Of a stretch of DNA of 45,464 bases, positions 41,108 through 45,464 are shown one piece after another; position 1 is the stretch's first letter; each line of letters begins with the position of its first letter. A model generated the notes under the pieces. That model was not told the origin of the DNA and searched no databases. It saw only the letters and a list, made by a program, of their open reading frames with translations. Origin of the DNA: Parachlorella kessleri (taxonomy: Eukaryota > Chlorophyta > Trebouxiophyceae > Chlorellales > Chlorellaceae); contig BBXU01000850.1 of assembly GCA_001598975.1 (NCBI GenBank), positions 1 to 45,464 of the forward strand, read 5' to 3'. Position numbers and translations under genes: made by a program.

Positions 41108-44100
41108 ATGGCGTCGTCCAAGCGCCTGTTTACGGGCTGCTGGAGTGCGGGCAGCGAGTGCTCGGCACAAGCCGCCCCCGGCAGCCACAAGGGCGAGCCA
41201 CATGACCCCCTTGCCAGCCAGCTCGCAGCCCTCTCGATAAGCGGTGCCACAGCCACCGTTTCCATATCAAGGGCGCCTAGTAGCAGCACGATGGCTAAAC
41301 AGCAGCGGATACCACGCAGCAGCCCTGGGCAGCACCATCAACCTGCAGCTGACCAGCTCCTGCCCGAGGGTGACCCCAACCCACGTGGCAAGGACTCCCA
41401 CCACTCCCCCAACACAGTTCTGCTGGCCGGCAGCGAGGCCTCCGGCAGCAGCGGCGCCAGCACGCCCACTGCCTGCTCGCCGCTGCCGCCCACCACCCTG
41501 CGAAACGACACGACAGCCGACAGCGGCCCACCGCCGCCCTCCAGCTACCGTCGGCTGTGGCAGGCCGTCAGCGGCGTCCGCCGCGGCGGCGCGCTGCCGC
41601 GCCAGCCTGGCGGCGGCGGCGGCAGCGGCCCTGTCAAGGAGGTCACCGTCGACAGCCTCGTCAAGGCGGTGATGCGGGCTCGCACAGGCCAGCCGGTGGT
41701 GGATGCCGTCAAGGACGGGCTGTACTGCCTGGATGGGCGGGCAGTTGCGGCGCTGCTGAAGGAGCTTGCCAAGAACGGGTTGCAGTACGCTGCCTCCGGT
41801 GAGGGGAGGAGGCCTGCTAGCCAGCAGGGTGCCTAACTGTACGCCGGAGACACCCAGCACTTTGCTAGTTGATGTCGTATGCTTCGTTCCGCTGCCTTGC
41901 CGCAGCAGTCTGACCCTCTCACCATCATGCAAGCTGGAATTCATGCAAGGTGTGTGCTTGGCAGGCTTCTCTGCGCAGCCCATATGCATCAGTTCAGTCT
42001 AACCTTCTACTCCATTGTGCAGAGCTTTTCGACTGGTTGCGGCAGCTGCCGCCCACCCACCCCCTGGCCCGCCTGGTGGACGTGTACACCTACACCACCA
42101 TCATCAGCCAGTGCGGCAACCACCAGCAGCTCCGGTGAGGCTGCATCGGGCGTGCTGTGAATGCCAGGCTTGAACTAGGAGGGGCCACTGTGTAGGGCAG
42201 GCTACCAGGCAGAGTGTCGTGCCACTCCCTTTCCCATTTTAGCCAGCCCTTTCACGACATTCGAAGGGGTACCCGGTGCAAGTCAGACTCCCTGGCCTCT
42301 GTAACATCCCTGTCAACCGCTGTGTATTCTGTACTGGCCGGTTGTGCAGGAAAGCGCTCGAGCTGGTGGCTGAGATGCGGAGCAAGGGTGTGGCCTGCAA
42401 CATTCATACCTTCTCGGCTCTCATGTCCGTCTGCGTCAAGTGCAAGTGAGTTCCCTGCAGGCGCCATGCATGCGTGGGAGAGGTGGAGGGGTTGGGGTGT
42501 GCACCGTGTAGCTTGCGGCACAGGAGCTGCTTGCTCAAAAGCTTGGCAGTACCCTTCTCCAGCTGCAGGGAATCATGAGCCCAGGGGCAAAGCGGCTTTG
42601 CTGGGTGTCTGTGCTGCGCAAAGGTGTTGGCTGTGGAAGGGGTGGAGTCCCGGATGCCCTTGCAGTGTCTTGTAGCTCCTACAACTCTTGCAACAACAAT
42701 AACCTTCTCGCCTGCAGTGAGGGCAAGCTGTCACTGGACATGTATGAGCAGCTGCTGTTGGAGGGGTGTGGACTTGCAATGTGTCCAACCTTTACAAAGT
42801 CGCGTATACCCTTCTCGCCTGCAGCGAATGCGAGCTGGCGCTGGACGTGTATGAGCAGCTGCTGTCGGAGGGTTGCACGCCCAACATGGTGACCTGGAAC
42901 ATACTCATCGACATCCACTCCAAGAGCGGCAACTGCGAGCAGGCAGTGGCCGTCCTGGATGAGATTCGCGGACAGGTAGGGCGGTGGCGTCCTTGGATCT
43001 ACCCTGGGCATCCTTGCCTGCCGTACTCTTACAGCGTCGCCCGCAGGGTGGACCACTAGGTGACACTGTCGGATGGAGGGCGGGCAACCCCCACCAACTC
43101 GCTGCCTCGCTGGTGTGCCACTGGTCAGTGCAAGGGTCGAGGTTGCAGGGGCGCGGGGGCTGGCCCGCTAGTTACCACCCACCATTGACCCGCCCGCCTG
43201 GAATGCCCTGCAGGGTCTCACGCTGGAGGCCCGCACCTACAACTCCGTGATCACCGCATGCTCCAAGACGGGGCAGCCCATGCAGGCGCTCAAGGTGCAG
43301 GGTGGGGCAGTCGGGCAGGGGCCCATGCGGGGGTTTTCTGTACCCAACATCCGGCAAGAGATGTGGGCTGGCAAGAGATGTGTCGCAGTGGCTTGTCTCC
43401 CTTTTAAATCACAGCAGTCAATGTTAGCTGATCAACTTTCCCATACAAACGGTTCATTTGCGACCCAGCCTGGCCATGGTCTTAGGACACTGCATCATTC
43501 CATGCTAGAGGGCGGGGCAGGCCGGGGGGAGCAGTGCGGCCAGATGGGTAGGTCAGAGGGCAGCTGGGATGTACGGGTCTCCAAATGTTCCACAGCCTAT
43601 GCTTGTAGGTTTCCTTCCATCTCGCATGTTGCAGCCAGCCAGCCAGCCACACGCGACACTCTTGAGTTTCTATGCTTGGTTTGACTGCTCTCCTGCGCAG
43701 GTGTACGAGCGCATGCTGAGGGATGGAGTCAGCCCCACCGGCACGACGTACACCTCCCTCATCTCGGCTTATGGCAAGGCCGGCCAGGTGAGGCCCCGCT
43801 TTGCTTGCCTGCCCCTGCTCTCACCTGGTTTTGCTGTCTCGCCTGGCTGTGCTGCTACACCTGAGCAGGGTGCCCTGCGCTGACTGGACGCACAGAGAGT
43901 AGGTGTCCACTCTCGGTGAAGGTGAAGGAGTAGGTGTCTCGGTGAAGGCCGGCCGCGTGTGGGCTCGGTCTGAGCCGCGCACTTGCCGCCATACAAAGGG
44001 CCTCCACGTGTGGCTTTTCGTGGGTTGCGGCCTGGCTGCCTGCACAGCACCTTGGGTCGCTGCGCTGGCCGTCACGCTCTCCTGCCCCTGGTGTTGTTCT

Positions 44101-45464
44101 CCTGGGCAGGTGGAGGAGGCGCTGCGTGTGTACGAGGACATGCAGCAGCGCGGCTGCGAGTGCAACGTCATCACCTACTCGTCCCTAATCTCCGCCTGCG
44201 AGCGGGCCGGGCGCTATGAGGTGGCGCTGCAGGTCGGTCGGTGTTGCCTGGAGCAAGGCCCAGGTGTCAGGAGCGGTGCTGGAACACGGTGTCTCAGGCG
44301 CCTCCTGCTGCAGTCCAGAAGCCTAAGTTGCCGCTTCGGCATACCTAGTCTGTCATTGTGGCCACCGGCAGTAGCAGTGCTTGCCTTGCGTCCTTTTTAG
44401 CCGCAGCTTGAAACCTGCAGGGCCGGCCGGCCCAACATTGTATTTGCCGTGACTGAGCCTTCGTAAGCGTCAGTCGAATCGCCTCAGGCTAACGGATCCT
44501 CTGTGCCCACTTGTTCCTTCGAGCGCATGTCAGCTAGGTGCGCATGGTCTGACCCAACACACACACACACACACCCTGCTTGCCCCCCTGCGTGTGCAGC
44601 TGTTTGAGCGCATGCTGCGAGAGGAGTGCCGCCCCAACGTGGTCACCTACAACTCCCTCATCGGCGCCTGCGGCCAGGGGGGCGCCCTGGACCGCGCCGC
44701 CGAGGTGTTTGAGCACATGGTCAGCCATGGCTGCCGGCCGGACGCGGTCACCTTCTCGGTGCTCATCGCGGCGTACGAGCGCGGCGGGGAGTGGGGCAAG
44801 GCGCTGCAGGTGCGCGCGCCGGTGGTGTTGTGGGTGCTAGCGGCGTTTGGGCGGGGGTGGGGGGCATGTGAGGGCAGGCCCTTGGCCATACCTCTGGTAA
44901 TGGTGCCGCAGGTCGGCGGGCGTGCAATAGACCAGGCAGAGTTTGTCACATGTTGGGTGGTGGCTCGACGCTGCGCCAGTCGGCCACTTGTTGTCTTCAC
45001 CTGACATGCCTTGGCACTGTTCATGGCCCTTACTGTTGTTGCCCGTTGCCGATGCCCCCTGAAGCATGCACTGGGGTCAGCGCGTCTAGCGCCAGCAGTG
45101 CCCACCCACGTTGTCACTCCTCACATCAACCTTCTTGCCACACGCATTACTAGTTGAATGAATCCCTCAAGCACTCTCCCCTTCCCCTCGACCCGCAGAC
45201 CCTGGAGCGCATGCAGCAGCACGGCTTCCGCCCCGACGCCTGCGTCTACAACTGCGTGCTGGAGGCGCTCTGGTCCACCGGCCTGGCGGCCGCGCAGGCC
45301 AAGGCGGTGCAGTTGCTCCAGTTTGGGTGCCGGCAGGGGCACCTGAGGATGCACAGCGGCAGCGGCAGGGAGGTGACGGCGGTGGCGCACACGTACGCAG
45401 CCTGCCTGCTGGTGCTGCTCAAGTGGCTGGCCGACAGCAGGTGGGTGGGAGGGTCTTGGGGAGT
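41108..45464 (+). CDS. P-class pentatricopeptide repeat (PPR) protein, 3' partial
   Basis: Nine exons with matching phases: 41108-41798 (ATG), 42023-42134, 42350-42445, 42825-42975, 43214-43294, 43701-43787, 44110-44232, 44600-44809 and 45199-45440, then a donor (GTGGGT); later exons lie past the right edge. About 598 residues are visible. The first 200 residues are Ser/Pro/Gly-rich, with an Arg/Ser-rich start that could be an organelle transit peptide. From about 240, PPR units of 35 residues follow: VDVYTYTTIISQCGN, MVTWNILIDIHSKSG, ARTYNSVITACSKTG, GTTYTSLISAYGKAG, NVITYSSLISACERAG, NVVTYNSLIGACGQGG, DAVTFSVLIAAYERGG and DACVYNCVLEALWSTG. The last exon then leaves the repeat pattern (VAHTYAACLLVLLKWLADSR). 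P-class PPR proteins bind chloroplast or mitochondrial RNA to stabilise or process it; the target cannot be read from this. Several introns lie at equivalent positions of the repeat. Confidence 0.88.
42703..42775 (+). pseudogene. Decayed copy of the start of PPR exon 4
   Basis: The CCTTCTCGCCTGCAG acceptor and following codons are duplicated 107 bp upstream of real exon 4 (42825). The copy reads NEGKLSLDMYEQLLLEGC against NECELALDVYEQLLSEGC. It keeps the acceptor and phase, but the 107-bp offset throws the frame out downstream, and no donor follows. Confidence 0.85.
44557..44574. repeat. CA microsatellite in PPR intron 7
   Basis: Nine tandem AC/CA units just before the exon 8 acceptor. Short and probably length-variable. 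Confidence 0.8.

Noticed and set aside
41267..41989. 240-codon antisense frame over PPR exon 1
   Set aside because: The sense strand gives a sensible N-terminal region joined in phase to PPR repeats; the antisense has no motif.
1..45464. CRISPR array, transposase or reverse transcriptase
   Set aside because: No regular spacer repeats, and no DDE, RT or integrase motifs in any frame I read. The repeats present are short and non-coding.

Overview
The window is nuclear DNA of a green alga (Chlorophyta). Every gene is split by many short GT-AG introns, with two GC-AG exceptions. Coding exons are GC-rich, with Ala/Gly/Gln/Ser-rich linkers. The families are those of the green lineage: an IDM1-like PHD-GNAT protein, a plant-spaced GATA finger (18-residue loop), a plastid 6-phosphogluconolactonase, a TPLATE/TSET small subunit and a PPR protein. 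The sequence alone does not fix class or genus. Gene models were built by joining frames across splice sites, with codon phase required to match at each junction.

Layout, left to right: the 3' end of a MAK5/DDX24/RH13-like DEAD-box helicase (+, 134-1239); TspO/MBR (-, 3137-4503); PIG-X (-, 4979-6225); a PHD-GNAT protein (+, 6594-10215); a GATA zinc-finger/coiled-coil protein (+, about 10510-15833); plastid 6-phosphogluconolactonase (-, 16528-20438); a START/SRPBCC-type protein (+, 21218-23594); a LOLITA/TSPOON-like longin (-, 24031-25390); a 1795-residue WD40 protein of MAPKBP1/WDR62 type (+, 25790-34296); an unrecognised 166-residue protein (-, 35211-36508); CMSS1 (+, 36744-39647); and a P-class PPR protein running off the right edge (+, from 41108). 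Four neighbouring pairs are divergent and share short upstream regions (235-779 bp). I see no operon-like or pathway grouping: these are housekeeping and regulatory genes for ribosome biogenesis, GPI anchors, chromatin and transcription, the plastid pentose-phosphate pathway, membrane traffic and organelle RNA.

The least expected signal lies in the introns. In at least four unrelated genes (TspO, PHD-GNAT, PGL, PPR) an intron carries a decayed copy of the edge of the adjoining exon, splice site included, about 85-300 bp away. In PHD-GNAT the copies are in frame and could serve as alternative acceptors. Two short dispersed repeat families (here R1 and R2) also sit mainly in introns. One R1 copy is flanked by 16-bp direct repeats, and another supplies the last codons and stop of CMSS1.

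I found no convincing tRNA, rRNA, CRISPR array or transposase gene.
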